64,000 nt of DNA from Porphyromonas catoniae ATCC 51270 (GCF_000565015.1 NZ_JDFF01000001.1:26603-90602); one strand, 5' to 3'. Counted from the stretch's first letter, positions 36,972 to 46,371 are shown. Translations and numbers: made by a program. The notes: a model not told the origin generated them from the sequence alone.

Positions 36972-37967
36972 TTAAGCCTGAGGCAGGCGTTCACGAATAA
37001 TAGAGGTGAGCACCTTAGGCATCGTAAGCCCAGCAGCTGCTACCTGCTGAGGGATGAAGCTCGTAGGAGTCATACCTGGGGTCGTATTGACCTCTAGAAG
37101 CGTAGGCAGGCCATCTGCCTCGATGATATAGTCTACACGTATGATCCCCCGAGCATCTATATGGCGATAAATCTCCGAGGTCAGCTGCTGGATGAGCGCA
37201 GTAGCTTCGGGAGATATGCGTGCAGGGGTAATCTCCTCAACTGCGCCGTTATACTTGGCATCGAAGTCAAAGAAAGCCCCCTTGGGGACAACCTCCGTCA
37301 CGGGCAGAGGATGAAGGGCTCCCCCAGCCTCATAGCACCCGCAGGTGACCTCCACGCCAGCGATGAACCGCTCGAGGAGTACTTCGTCACACTCGGTGAA
37401 GGCCTCACGGATAGCTCGCTCCAGCTCTGCCTCTGTATCCACCCGAGAAGTCGCTACACTCGACCCTCCCGCATTGGGCTTGGCGAAGAGAGGAAGCCCA
37501 AGACGCTCTACGAGCTCATGCGACGAGGGCTGTGGCATGTCCTGGCGCAGACGTACCGAGTCCGCTACCCGCAGATGAGGGAAGGAGGCAAGGTAACGAT
37601 TGCAGTGATACTTACTGAAGGTCAGCGCCTCGGTCAGTACACCCCCCGTATTGTAGGGCACACCGACCAGATCAAGGTAGCCCTGCAAAAGCCCATTCTC
37701 CCCTGGGGTACCGTGTACCGTGATGAAGGCATAATCAAAGCGTATCCGCCCCGTAGGACTGAGGAAGCTAAAGTCATCCTTGTTCACTGGGATAGGCTCG
37801 CTCCCCTCCTCCAGATGGACGTACCAGCCCTCCCGCTCCACAACGACTAAGTAAGGAGAGAAAGCACTGCGGTCGATCCAAGAGAGGATACCAGAAGCGC
37901 TGCGTAGAGATACGGCATATTCGCCCGAATATCCACCTGCTACGACAGCTATATTGGGTAAGTTCAT
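36972..37967 (-). CDS. ddl: D-alanine-D-alanine ligase
   Basis: A 331-aa ATP-grasp enzyme making the D-Ala-D-Ala dipeptide of peptidoglycan. N-terminal VVAGGYSGEYAVSLRSA, VHGTPGENGLLQGYLDLVGVPY, and C-terminal GIIRVDYII...LLEVNTTPGMTPTSFIPQQ are all Ddl signatures. I chose the ATG at 37967 (MNLPNIAVVAGG); an upstream TTG (38018) overlaps a promoter box and adds 17 unlikely residues. The MurF-Alr fusion at 43434 uses its product. Confidence 0.96.
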   Translation of the reverse strand: MNLPNIAVVAGGYSGEYAVSLRSASGILSWIDRSAFSPYLVVVEREGWYVHLEEGSEPIPVNKDDFSFLSPTGRIRFDYAFITVHGTPGENGLLQGYLDLVGVPYNTGGVLTEALTFSKYHCNRYLASFPHLRVADSVRLRQDMPQPSSHELVERLGLPLFAKPNAGGSSVATSRVDTEAELERAIREAFTECDEVLLERFIAGVEVTCGCYEAGGALHPLPVTEVVPKGAFFDFDAKYNGAVEEITPARISPEATALIQQLTSEIYRHIDARGIIRVDYIIEADGLPTLLEVNTTPGMTPTSFIPQQVAAAGLTMPKVLTSIIRERLPQA

Positions 37968-38015
37968 ATCTAGAATTGCTTGTTTAACGTCCTTGTGGAC
38001 ACTATCAATCAGTGA

Positions 38016-38023
38016 CAAAAGTA
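38016..38023 (-). promoter_or_regulatory. Putative -7 box for ddl operon
   Basis: On the minus strand this reads TACTTTTG (TAnnTTTG), 49 bp before the ddl ATG. It overlaps the alternative TTG start, which is therefore rejected. Confidence 0.6.
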
Positions 38024-38262
38024 CCTCATTTCTCGCTTCATGACATCATACTTTCCCCCGATAACACCATTCTCTCCTTATCCTCTACCCATAACTCCAA
38101 AGGCAGATAGGTGGCACTTACGCATGCACATTGGTTTATATGAGGGTTATTTCACGTGTATATCTAGATATCTAGGCCATATATCTACCCGCACCCTATA
38201 CCTATATATCAGATGCCATCAACACATCAAACTCCAGCCAAGCTCACCTCATTATATTCTAC

Positions 38263-38270
38263 TATCTTTG
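38263..38270 (+). promoter_or_regulatory. Putative -7 box for the 38334 gene run
   Basis: Reads TATCTTTG (TAnnTTTG), 64 bp before the ATG at 38334. It would drive the plus-strand run of small protein, acyltransferase, nitrilase and pyrE genes. The rest of the divergent gap (38024-38262) is AT-rich with TATAT words spaced roughly 21-23 bp apart, too weak to call an array. Confidence 0.5.
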
Positions 38271-38333
38271 CGTAGTACTTGAGGAATAGCTACATGAAGT
38301 TTAGCTAGCTCCTCAGCTACGAACAAAACATAT

Positions 38334-38627
38334 ATGGCAAGCAAGAGACAACTAAAGAAAGAGGTCATCGCCGAGGTCATGTTACTCTTTGATGAGGCGC
38401 TGATTATCCGCTCCGTCGCAGGGAGTGAAGCAATGGAAAGTGAGCTGGAGGAACTGATGGATGACATCATGATCTTCACCGATGATACCCTCCGTCGTAT
38501 CGATCATCCTGATGGGAAGGACACCCCCGCTCTCGTCAAGAACTACTATCGACAGCTTAGAGAGCATATCCAGACCTCAACCCAGAACATCTCCGATCGC
38601 TTAGACCAATTCATTGAGGGGCTTTAG
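38334..38627 (+). CDS. Small conserved-looking hypothetical protein
   Basis: A 97-aa, mostly helical, acidic protein: basic N-terminus (MASKRQLKKEV), then EVMLLFDEALIIR, ELEELMDDIMIF, RRIDHPDG, and a helical end. No signal peptide, membrane segment, Cys or known motif. Codon use resembles its neighbours, it has a promoter box, and it is followed by four same-strand genes, so I take it as real. I do not recognise a function. Confidence 0.75.
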   Translation: MASKRQLKKEVIAEVMLLFDEALIIRSVAGSEAMESELEELMDDIMIFTDDTLRRIDHPDGKDTPALVKNYYRQLREHIQTSTQNISDRLDQFIEGL

Positions 38628-38658
38628 TCAGCACTCTCCATAAGTATCACTTCTCCCC

Positions 38659-39204
38659 TTGCGAAAGAAACTAGCTCTAAGCCTACTACGTCTGCTCGGA
38701 TGGCACATACTGCCCCTACCCCAAGATCATCCCTCGGGGAGCGTCATTTGTGTGGCTCCACATACGAGTAACATGGACTTCTTGATTGGCCTCCTCTACT
38801 CTTGGGCTGTCGGGATTAAGTCTGGCTTCTTGATGAAGAGTGATTGGTTCTTCTTCCCGCTTAGCTACCTACTTCGTGCCCTCGGGGGCATTCCCGTCAA
38901 TCGCAAAGAGCGTAGCCAAACAGTAGACCGCATCCAGCAACTACTCAAGCGTAAAGGACAGATGCACATCGCCATCACGCCCGAAGGAACGAGATCTCGT
39001 TCAGAGAAATGGAAGAGTGGGTTTTACCACATTGCTGTTGCTGCAGAATTGCCTATCGAACTCGCTGTCCTAGACTATCAGAAGCATGAGGTAGGGATCT
39101 TCGAGGTCTTCCACCCAACAGGTGACCTAGAGGCTGACTTGGCCTACATCCGTTCTCGCTTCTCAGCTAATCAAGCTAAGTATCCAGAGCAATACACTCC
39201 ATAG
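38659..39204 (+). CDS. Lysophospholipid acyltransferase family protein (TTG start)
   Basis: A 181-aa PlsC-family protein. The HX4D motif is HTSNMDF (about residues 33-38), with GIPVNRKERS and ITPEGTRSRSEKWKSGFYHIA as the other blocks. The start must be the TTG at 38659, because the next in-frame ATG lies within the catalytic motif and the N-terminus RKKLALSLLRLLGWHILPLP matches relatives. It is 31 bp after the small gene. It probably transfers acyl chains to a lysophospholipid; the acceptor is not known. Confidence 0.85.
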   Translation: MRKKLALSLLRLLGWHILPLPQDHPSGSVICVAPHTSNMDFLIGLLYSWAVGIKSGFLMKSDWFFFPLSYLLRALGGIPVNRKERSQTVDRIQQLLKRKGQMHIAITPEGTRSRSEKWKSGFYHIAVAAELPIELAVLDYQKHEVGIFEVFHPTGDLEADLAYIRSRFSANQAKYPEQYTP

Positions 39205-39222
39205 GCCACCCCCTCTCGCACC

Positions 39223-40026
39223 ATGCCTAATCAGACACCCTCCCCCATACGTATAGCTGTAGTACAGTGTACCATCCTCTGGAATGATATTTCAGGGAAC
39301 TGTCAGCAAATAGAACGCTACGTACAACAGCTACAAGGGCAAGCTGACCTCATTATATTTCCAGAGACAATCACCACTGGTTTCTCGGCAGAGGCTGCAA
39401 AGAGGGCGGATAGTCAGAAGGGGGAGGTTTATACCTTCTTGCAAAAGATAGCCTCAGAGTATCAAGTCGCCTTGGCAGGAAGCTACCTCACAGAGTGGGA
39501 TGAGGGAAAAGTCTACAATATGTTTTTCCTTTTCGACCAAGAGGGGAAAGCACAACTTCAGCCCAAGAGACATCTCTTTGCACCAGGAGGTGAGCGTGCC
39601 TTCGTCTCTCCAGCTATGGAGCGGACAATCTTTACTTTCCACGGCTGGCGTATCCTACCCGTTATCTGCTACGATATGCGCTTCCCTGTATGGTGCAGGA
39701 ATAGGCAGAATGAATATGACCTCATGATCTGTGTAGCCAATTGGCCACGCCCTCGCCGTAGAGTCTTCTCTACCCTCCTCCGTGCTCGTGCTATGGAAAA
39801 TCTCTGCTACGCCATAGGGGTTAATCGGGTGGGAGAAGATCCACAGGGCTTGTTTTATACAGGAGACTCCGCCGTTCTTAATGCACGGGGAGAGACCTTA
39901 GCCGAAGCAAAAGAAAGCCAAGAAGAGATACTCCTCGCCACTCTAGACTACACTCCTCTCTCGGAACTTCGTCATAAATTCCCAGTGTGGGAAGATGCTG
40001 ATAGCTTCACCCTGCACCTCAACTAA
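39223..40026 (+). CDS. Nitrilase-family amidohydrolase (omega-amidase-like)
   Basis: A 267-aa cytosolic enzyme with the Glu-Lys-Cys triad of the nitrilase superfamily: Glu48 in IIFPETITTGF, Lys115 in QPKRHLFAPGGE, Cys149 in PVICYDMRFPVW. Overall it resembles YafV/omega-amidase, which hydrolyses 2-oxoglutaramate or 2-oxosuccinamate as metabolite repair. The substrate assignment is by family likeness only. Gap of 18 bp from the acyltransferase gene. Confidence 0.9.
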   Translation: MPNQTPSPIRIAVVQCTILWNDISGNCQQIERYVQQLQGQADLIIFPETITTGFSAEAAKRADSQKGEVYTFLQKIASEYQVALAGSYLTEWDEGKVYNMFFLFDQEGKAQLQPKRHLFAPGGERAFVSPAMERTIFTFHGWRILPVICYDMRFPVWCRNRQNEYDLMICVANWPRPRRRVFSTLLRARAMENLCYAIGVNRVGEDPQGLFYTGDSAVLNARGETLAEAKESQEEILLATLDYTPLSELRHKFPVWEDADSFTLHLN

Positions 40027-40076
40027 TCAACCGCCTACTCCTTCTGTAGTCTAGGCAATAGACCTCACATTTCCCA

Positions 40077-40721
40077 ATGAATATAAAGACAACCGCAGAG
40101 CGTATCGCAGAGGCTCTACTCGCTGTAAAGGCTGTTAAGCTCCAGCCCAACACACCCTTCACATGGGCCTCGGGATGGAAGTCTCCCATCTACTGTGACA
40201 ATCGTGTAACTCTCTCCTCACCCAGAGTACGTACGCTCATCAAGGAAGAGCTAGCCGACGTCGTGCGCAACTCCTTCGGGGACGCAGAGGTAATTGCAGG
40301 TGTAGCCACAGGAGCTATTGCTCAGGGAGCTCTAGTGGCCGATTTACTAGATCTACCCTTCGTGTATGTACGTCCACAAGCGAAGGATCACGGCATGGGA
40401 AATCAGATTGAGGGAGAGCTACCTCAGGGGAGTAAGGTACTAGTCATCGAAGACCTTATCTCTACAGGAGGTAGTAGTCTAAAGGCCGTAGAAGCGCTTC
40501 GCCAAGCAGGGAGCTCCGTCCTTGGAATGGTTGCTGTCTACACGCATGGTTTCCCTCAGGCTGTCGAAGCCTTTGAGCAAGCTGCCGTTCCTCTTATTAC
40601 CCTTAGCAACTACGACACAGTAATCACAGAAGCCCTAGCTACTGGATACATATCCCAAGAGGATGAAAGCCTGCTCAAGGAATGGAGGAAGTCCCCTGCG
40701 GCCTGGACGGGCAAGCCCTAG
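40077..40721 (+). CDS. pyrE: Orotate phosphoribosyltransferase
   Basis: A 214-aa enzyme of de novo pyrimidine synthesis, joining orotate and PRPP to give OMP. The PRPP-binding motif is VLVIEDLISTGGSS, and the N-terminal FTWASGWKSPIYCDNR and YVRPQAKDHGMGNQIEG are PyrE signatures. It is 50 bp after the nitrilase gene. No other pyr gene is in the window. Confidence 0.97.
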   Translation: MNIKTTAERIAEALLAVKAVKLQPNTPFTWASGWKSPIYCDNRVTLSSPRVRTLIKEELADVVRNSFGDAEVIAGVATGAIAQGALVADLLDLPFVYVRPQAKDHGMGNQIEGELPQGSKVLVIEDLISTGGSSLKAVEALRQAGSSVLGMVAVYTHGFPQAVEAFEQAAVPLITLSNYDTVITEALATGYISQEDESLLKEWRKSPAAWTGKP

Positions 40722-40879
40722 CTATCCTACTACATACTAAATCACAAAGAGCTGTCACACTCCCTTTACTAAAGTAATCAGCTCCTTCCTCCTCAAATTC
40801 GTCCTCCGCTCTCGGATAAATTATCTCCGTTACAGCAAAGTTGTTATCTGTAACCAAGTACAACGACAGAAGTATCTCT

Positions 40880-41299
40880 ATGAGTGATTACATCAGTTCG
40901 ATAAAGAGCATCCCTGCCCCTCGCCATCGTGTCTATGAGCGGCTCTCCGACCTCAATGGTCTTGCCTCTGTGAGAGAACATCTCCCAGAGGAAGCCAAGG
41001 AAAAGATTCAGATAGAGCCCATAGATAGAGATAGCTGTGCCTTCGTCATCCCAGGAGCTGGTAGGCTAGTCTTGCATATTGCAGAGCGAGAGCCCGAGGG
41101 AACAATCAAGTTAGCCACCAACCAATCTCCCCTCGACCTCACGATTTGGATTCAGCTTATCGAGCCAAATGCAAGTGACACTCGTCTACGTCTAACACTA
41201 CGAGCAGAACTCAACTTCTTTGTTCAAAAGATGATTGGCAGTAAGCTCCAAGATGGCGTTGAGAAGCTTGCAGATATGCTCGCACGCCTTCCCTACTAA
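40880..41299 (+). CDS. SRPBCC-fold small protein
   Basis: A 139-aa protein from the ATG at 40880 (MSDYISSIKSIPAPRHRVYERLSDL). The pattern of an N-terminal strand, helix with VYERLSDLNGL, several strands and a long amphipathic C-terminal helix (FVQKMIGSKLQDGVEKLADMLARLPY) is that of the START/SRPBCC fold, a hydrophobic-ligand pocket. The in-frame ATG 13 codons upstream gives an unlikely N-terminus. Ligand unknown. Confidence 0.78.
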   Translation: MSDYISSIKSIPAPRHRVYERLSDLNGLASVREHLPEEAKEKIQIEPIDRDSCAFVIPGAGRLVLHIAEREPEGTIKLATNQSPLDLTIWIQLIEPNASDTRLRLTLRAELNFFVQKMIGSKLQDGVEKLADMLARLPY

Positions 41300-41319
41300 G
41301 GCGAAGATCTCCCTCTCCT

Positions 41320-41772
41320 ATGGCACGCTACCTCATCAGTGTCTTCCTCCTTTTTTCTCTACTTTTCCAGGCATGTGGAGAGGCTGTAGAGCCGAGTGTC
41401 CCAGCTTCTCCTATCTACTACAACCTCTTCCTCCAAGATGCTCGTCACCGAGCCTTACTCTCTCCCGGAGGGATAGTACGCATCACGGAGCCAAGTACAG
41501 CTCAGGAGCGCATCGGTAGAGCAGGAATTGCTGTCGTGCGCTCTATAGAGCAGGAGAACACATTCTATGCCTTCGACCTGCAGTGTCCGGTAGAGACAAA
41601 CGAGATCGTATCACTGATGGTAGAAAACTCAAGGCTTGTATGCCCCCGCTGTCGAAGTGCCTTCGAGGTACTCCAAGGAACAGGACGACCTGAAGAGGGT
41701 ATTGCGCAGTCTCCTCTACGACGCTATACTGTACGCTCCCTAGGGCGTGACCACCTAGTAGTCTCGAACTAG
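41320..41772 (+). CDS. Rieske-like lipoprotein lacking cluster ligands
   Basis: A 150-aa lipoprotein with lipobox LFQAC (Cys19). The fold looks like a Rieske domain: FDLQCPVETNE and VCPRCRSAFEVLQGTGRPEEGIAQSPLRRYTV sit where CxH...CxxH would bind the 2Fe-2S cluster. The His ligands are missing (C-P-V and C-P-R-C instead), so a classical cluster is unlikely; a metal site using the three Cys is possible. Related degenerate Rieske lipoproteins occur in Bacteroidales as far as I recall. It lies between the SRPBCC gene and cls, with gaps of 20 and 37 bp. Confidence 0.72.
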   Translation: MARYLISVFLLFSLLFQACGEAVEPSVPASPIYYNLFLQDARHRALLSPGGIVRITEPSTAQERIGRAGIAVVRSIEQENTFYAFDLQCPVETNEIVSLMVENSRLVCPRCRSAFEVLQGTGRPEEGIAQSPLRRYTVRSLGRDHLVVSN

Positions 41773-41809
41773 CAAGCATCTTCTCTAGTTCCCTCACCCC
41801 ACCTACTTT

Positions 41810-43237
41810 ATGGATTACTCCAGCTGGCTAGTCATCGCCTACACGCTTACCGTCCTTGGGGTCATCGGCACTGTACTCAGCGAGAACCGTAATCCCCTCA
41901 AGGCCTCTGCCTGGATACTCATCGTCGGCTTGATACCAGTGCTGGGAATCATGACCTACATTGTATTTGGTCAGGATCAGCGACGTCTACATAGCATCAG
42001 TAGGCGCTTCTATCGTCGTCTGATGCGACGACCACAGCAGCTCTCTCTATCCAAGAATCTCCAACGAAAACGCCAAGATACCGAGGAGCACCTACGGCTC
42101 ATCGAACTCATACAGCACAACTCAAACTCCCCCCTCCTCCAGCTCCAATCCCTCGATATCTATGCTTGGGGAGAAGACATGTATGAAGCTCTCTTCCAAG
42201 ACCTAGAGCAAGCCGAAGAATACATCCATCTACAGGCCTATATCTTCGCTGCAGATAACGTACTGGATCGCCTCACCGAACTACTGATTCGCAAGGCCAA
42301 GGAGGGCGTAACCATACGTATCATCTACGATCACCTCGGCTCCTATAGTGTCCCCAAAGGCTACTGGAGCCGTATGCGCTCTGTCGGTATACAAGTCTAT
42401 GCCTTCATGCGTGTAGCCTTCCCTCTCCTCTCCACCACAGTAAACTATAGAAATCACCGCAAGATCGTCGTCATTGATGGAGCGATTGGCTACGTCGGGG
42501 GGATGAACTTTGCCCAGCGTTACCTCACGGGCAACGAGCTAGGACGTTGGCGAGATACCCATTTTCGTATCACGGGAGTAGCAGTTGCAGGTCTCCAAAG
42601 CTCCTTCCTCATAGACTGGTACACGGTCTCTCGCAAAGTGGTGAACATGGATCGCTACTTTGCCCCCGCTGTCCCGGCCAACGAATATTCCCCCTCTGTA
42701 CAATTCGTCTCAGGTGGCCCCATCAGCCACTGGCGCTCCATTGAGCAGGCAATCATTTACATGATTTCGAGAGCGAATAGACGAATCTGCATCCAGACCC
42801 CCTACTTCCTCCCCACGGAGAACCTAAACAACGCCCTCGTCACCGCAGCTCTGGCTGGCGTAGAGGTGGAGCTCATGCTTCCTGAGCGGACAGATTCCAA
42901 GCTCACTACCTACGCTGCCAATTCCTACCTCAGCCTCCTGCTGGAGGCAGGGATAAAGATTTACCGCTACACAGAGGGTTTCCTGCACTCCAAGCTCCTC
43001 ATGATTGACGAGAGCCTTGCTTCAATTGGCTCTGCCAACATGGATTTCCGCAGTCTGGAGCATAACTTCGAGATCTCGGGTATTGTCTACGACTCTGGGA
43101 TAACAAAGCGCTTGCTCTCCCTCTTTGAAGCAGACAAGAAGTCCTGTCAACTACTCACAGCCACAGAATGGGAGAGACGAAATGGGCTCACTCGCCTAGC
43201 AGAGTCCTTCATGCGTCTCTTTGCTCCGATGCTCTAG
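41810..43237 (+). CDS. cls: Cardiolipin synthase
   Basis: A 475-aa phospholipase-D-superfamily membrane enzyme. Two N-terminal TM segments (about 5-20 and 30-55) are followed by a domain with two HKD motifs: NHRKIVVIDGAIGYVGG (His216) and LHSKLLMIDESLASIGSANMD (His393). It condenses two phosphatidylglycerols, or PG with another phospholipid, to cardiolipin. It ends the plus-strand run and is followed by a strong bidirectional terminator. Confidence 0.95.
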   Translation: MDYSSWLVIAYTLTVLGVIGTVLSENRNPLKASAWILIVGLIPVLGIMTYIVFGQDQRRLHSISRRFYRRLMRRPQQLSLSKNLQRKRQDTEEHLRLIELIQHNSNSPLLQLQSLDIYAWGEDMYEALFQDLEQAEEYIHLQAYIFAADNVLDRLTELLIRKAKEGVTIRIIYDHLGSYSVPKGYWSRMRSVGIQVYAFMRVAFPLLSTTVNYRNHRKIVVIDGAIGYVGGMNFAQRYLTGNELGRWRDTHFRITGVAVAGLQSSFLIDWYTVSRKVVNMDRYFAPAVPANEYSPSVQFVSGGPISHWRSIEQAIIYMISRANRRICIQTPYFLPTENLNNALVTAALAGVEVELMLPERTDSKLTTYAANSYLSLLLEAGIKIYRYTEGFLHSKLLMIDESLASIGSANMDFRSLEHNFEISGIVYDSGITKRLLSLFEADKKSCQLLTATEWERRNGLTRLAESFMRLFAPML

Positions 43238-43340
43238 TCCCCTCCTCCTCTCAAAAACTACTAGGGATTTCGTGGCAATTCTCTGGTGCGGTCATAACGA
43301 ATCACTAGAGTTCCTTGGACAGATTTATAGAGCTTCTAAG

Positions 43341-43388
43341 AAACAGCACTGCCCCCATGGTTTTAAGACCATGGGGGCAGTGCTGTTT
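43341..43388. terminator. Bidirectional terminator between cls and murF-alr
   Basis: A 20-bp perfect stem (AAACAGCACTGCCCCCATGG at 43341-43360 with 43369-43388) and an 8-nt loop. It lies between convergent genes, 100 bp from the cls stop and 45 bp from the murF-alr stop. Confidence 0.92.
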
Positions 43389-43433
43389 CTTGGGTACCGT
43401 ATAAGCAGAGACTATAAGGTATATTGGGATAAA

Positions 43434-45935
43434 TTACTCACGCCAGTAGCGACGCTGGACACGAGAAGAAATGCTGGTCAAGATTTCATAGGGGATTGTG
43501 CCACAAACTTCGGCCACCCCCGCTAGTGGAAGGTCTTCACTCCCGAAGAGTGTTACCTGATCCCCAACCTCTACCCCTGGCACATCCGTCACGTCAATCA
43601 TGCACGCATCCATACATACATTCCCAAGCGTTGGGCAAAGTACACCACGAACGGAGACTGAATACGCCCTACGACTAAGTCTCCGACTGAAGCCATCAGC
43701 GTAACCAACAGGGATGACCGCAATACGCGAAGGACGATTTACTTGCCCCATACAGCCGTAGCCTACATACTGTCCTGGCTGAAGAGTCTTGACCTGCAGG
43801 ACAACAGTAGTGAACCGAGCAATCGGCTCTACCTCACGCCTGCCCGTCGGGCTAAAGCCATAGAGACCGATTCCAAGGCGAGCCATGTCAAGCGCATATT
43901 CAGCATAGCACTCGATACCTGCTGTATTAAGGATATGTCGTTGGGGTCGATAGCCCAGTGCAGCAGTCAGTTGGTCACTCGCTGTCATAAAGGTCGCGTA
44001 CTGCTGATGGACATATTCGCTCTTTTCTGGCTCATCAGCCGTAGCTAAGTGGCTAAAGATTGTGCTCACTCTTAACTCAGGACAAACGGAAAGTAGCTGT
44101 CCCAGTTGCTCCATCTCCTCTAAAGCAAAGCCCAATCGATGCATACCGCTGTCCACTTTAATATGAATTGGGAAGTCCCTGACACCTAACCTCACGGCCT
44201 GCTCTCTTAAACCAGAGAGGAGCTCAAAGCTATAAACCTCGGGCTCTAGATGGTGCGTGAAGAGTGTTTCTGCACTTGCGACCTCAGGATTCATAATCAT
44301 CAGGTGCGTACGGATACCCTTCTCCCGAAGCTCTCTCCCTTCATCTGCGACCGCCACTGCAAGATATTCCACTCGGTGCTCCTGCAAGGTACGAGCCAGC
44401 TCAAAGGCACCGATGCCGTATCCATCAGCTTTAATCATGCAGACAAGCGGATGATTCGGCGGAAGGAGCGAACGATAGTAGTTTAAGTTATGCACCACGG
44501 CGCTGAGATCAATATCTAATACCGTCTGATGTTCCTGAGTAGAGAGGCGGCGGTAGACCTGCTCGAAGGCGAAGCGACGTGCGCCCTTAATCAGAATACA
44601 GCTTCCTGTGATTGTCCTTAGAGCCTCAGAGTGTAGGAGCGCATCGGTCGTAGGAAAGGGAGTGACCCGTATCCCCGTGAAAAGATGCGCATGCTCGGTG
44701 ATGTGCTTACCTACTGCAATGAGATCACTTACTTCATAACCTCGGAGCAGACTAGCCACTTCGCTGTAAAGTTCCTCATCGCTGAGGCCACTTCCCTCAA
44801 TATCCGAGAGCAAAACCACTGGACGAGCGGCCGTAGCAGAAGCACGTCTGCGCAGGAAGTCCAGTGCAATCGAGAGCGACTGTAGGTCACAGCTGTAGGC
44901 GTCATTGATGAGTGTGTTTCCCGAGACACCGTTCTTCACCTCCAGACGCATTTCTACAGGTCGGAGCGTTGCCCAAGGAAGAGGGTCACTGATCAGTTCA
45001 GGTGCGACAAGACTAGCTACTGTGATGGCACACAGACAGTCCTCGATGTAGGCGGCGTCGGTGAACGGGATGACGATTTGGTGTCGCTCTCCGTGGATAA
45101 TACATGAGAGATGCGTGCGATCACCCTCTGCGACGGACTGCTGTAGATAGAGCGTGGCCTTGGGGTTCATTCTACTCCAGGTCAGATGACGAGCCTCGGG
45201 GAAGGTCGCCTGCATCATCTTGCTCACCTCGATACTATCTTCTCCGTAGACAAGAGCATGGCAATGGGTGAAGAGCTGTATCTTCTCCCGGAGCTTTTCT
45301 TCTAAAGAGGCGAAGTTCTCTTGGTGCGCACTGCCCAGATAGGTAAACACGCCGATGGTCGGCTGAATAACATCTCGGAGCGCTTTCATCTCATGTGGCT
45401 TGGAGATGCCCGCCTCGAAGAGCCCCAATTCATCTGATGCTTCGATGCCCAGTACAGATAGTGGGACGCCGATCTGCGAGTTGTAGCTCCGCGGGGAACG
45501 TATAATGTGTAGCGTGGGGTGCAATAGTTGGTAAAGGAACTCCTTGACGACGGTCTTCCCGTTACTTCCCGTGATGCCAACGGTTTCTAATCGAGGGAAG
45601 CGAGCACGATGCAGAGCGGCGATCTGCTGCAATGCCTTCACAGACGAAGGTACTACGAACCAGTTCGCTTGCCACTCACCCCTACGTGCTTCGTCTGGTA
45701 AACGCTCGATGACGAAACTTCTAACACCCCGCTCATAGAGCTGAGCAACGTATCGATGCCCATCGCCCGATTCGGTGGGGATAGCTACAAAAAGCGTGTC
45801 CTGCGGACTGACAAGGGAGCGGCTGTCGGTCAAGATGTGTCTCACACTACAGCTTCCCTCGAGCGTCGGAAGCTCTGTCTTCAGAAGCCTTTTCAGCTCC
45901 TCTGGGGCAAAGGCTGGGGTAACTAGTCTATCCAT
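43434..45935 (-). CDS. Bifunctional MurF ligase / alanine racemase
   Basis: An 833-aa fusion found across Bacteroidota. The N-terminal part (about 1-455) is UDP-MurNAc-tripeptide:D-Ala-D-Ala ligase, with the ATP motif VGITGSNGKTVVKEF. The C-terminal part (about 465-833) is a PLP alanine racemase, with Lys502 in CMIKADGYGIG and the substrate region ARLGIGLYG. The one protein makes D-Ala and adds the D-Ala-D-Ala made by Ddl to the peptidoglycan precursor. I chose the ATG at 45935 (MDRLVTPAFAPEELK); a promoter box overlaps the upstream extension of the frame. Confidence 0.95.
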   Translation of the reverse strand: MDRLVTPAFAPEELKRLLKTELPTLEGSCSVRHILTDSRSLVSPQDTLFVAIPTESGDGHRYVAQLYERGVRSFVIERLPDEARRGEWQANWFVVPSSVKALQQIAALHRARFPRLETVGITGSNGKTVVKEFLYQLLHPTLHIIRSPRSYNSQIGVPLSVLGIEASDELGLFEAGISKPHEMKALRDVIQPTIGVFTYLGSAHQENFASLEEKLREKIQLFTHCHALVYGEDSIEVSKMMQATFPEARHLTWSRMNPKATLYLQQSVAEGDRTHLSCIIHGERHQIVIPFTDAAYIEDCLCAITVASLVAPELISDPLPWATLRPVEMRLEVKNGVSGNTLINDAYSCDLQSLSIALDFLRRRASATAARPVVLLSDIEGSGLSDEELYSEVASLLRGYEVSDLIAVGKHITEHAHLFTGIRVTPFPTTDALLHSEALRTITGSCILIKGARRFAFEQVYRRLSTQEHQTVLDIDLSAVVHNLNYYRSLLPPNHPLVCMIKADGYGIGAFELARTLQEHRVEYLAVAVADEGRELREKGIRTHLMIMNPEVASAETLFTHHLEPEVYSFELLSGLREQAVRLGVRDFPIHIKVDSGMHRLGFALEEMEQLGQLLSVCPELRVSTIFSHLATADEPEKSEYVHQQYATFMTASDQLTAALGYRPQRHILNTAGIECYAEYALDMARLGIGLYGFSPTGRREVEPIARFTTVVLQVKTLQPGQYVGYGCMGQVNRPSRIAVIPVGYADGFSRRLSRRAYSVSVRGVLCPTLGNVCMDACMIDVTDVPGVEVGDQVTLFGSEDLPLAGVAEVCGTIPYEILTSISSRVQRRYWRE

Positions 45936-45956
45936 ATCATGATGTCTAACTATCCA

Positions 45957-45964
45957 CAAAGGTA
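45957..45964 (-). promoter_or_regulatory. Putative -7 box for murF-alr
   Basis: On the minus strand this reads TACCTTTG (TAnnTTTG), 22 bp before the ATG at 45935. This supports that start over a frame extension to 46010. Confidence 0.55.
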
Positions 45965-46239
45965 CAAAGAGCCTCCTATCAGTATATCTTCGGAAGCAAA
46001 CTTCCTTCACTCAAGCCTCAAACAGTAAATTATTGTTTCCAAACCACAGTTCATTTTAACGATTGGTTTAAGGTATTTCCAGACGAATAAGGGGATACAT
46101 CCAGTCACAATTAGCTAAACCATTAAGAGAACAAAGCTGGTCTCTCGATGAGAAGAAGGTGCAAAATTCAGTCGAATTTCAACCACTTCTCATCCAACAT
46201 AAACTACTCTATATCAGAACACAACCAAACAAGCCATCA

Positions 46240-46371
46240 AAAGTAATTGACCCACCTCCAAAAAGTACCTAATCAATCTGGAAAAAGTACCTAATCATTT
46301 CAGAAAATTATTAGGTACTTTTTCCAGATTGATTAGGTAAATTTCTTCGACTGATTAGGTACTTTTAGAAG
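46240..46371. repeat. Intergenic array, 6 x 22 bp, GTACCTAATC type
   Basis: Units start at 46240, 46262, 46284, 46306, 46328 and 46350. The first is decayed (AAAAGTAATTGACCCACC). Two carry AAAAGTACCTAATCA; the last three carry the reverse complement, as ATTATTAGGTACTTTTT, TGATTAGGTAAATTT and TGATTAGGTACTTTT. It lies in the 984-bp gap between murF-alr and the second ABC-F gene. Confidence 0.85.

Noticed and set aside
38137..38211. TATAT words spaced about 21-23 bp in the ddl/38334 gap.
   Set aside because: Spacing drifts (22, 21, about 23-25), the flanks do not align, and AT-rich sequence makes such words common. Possibly a decayed array, but not supportable.
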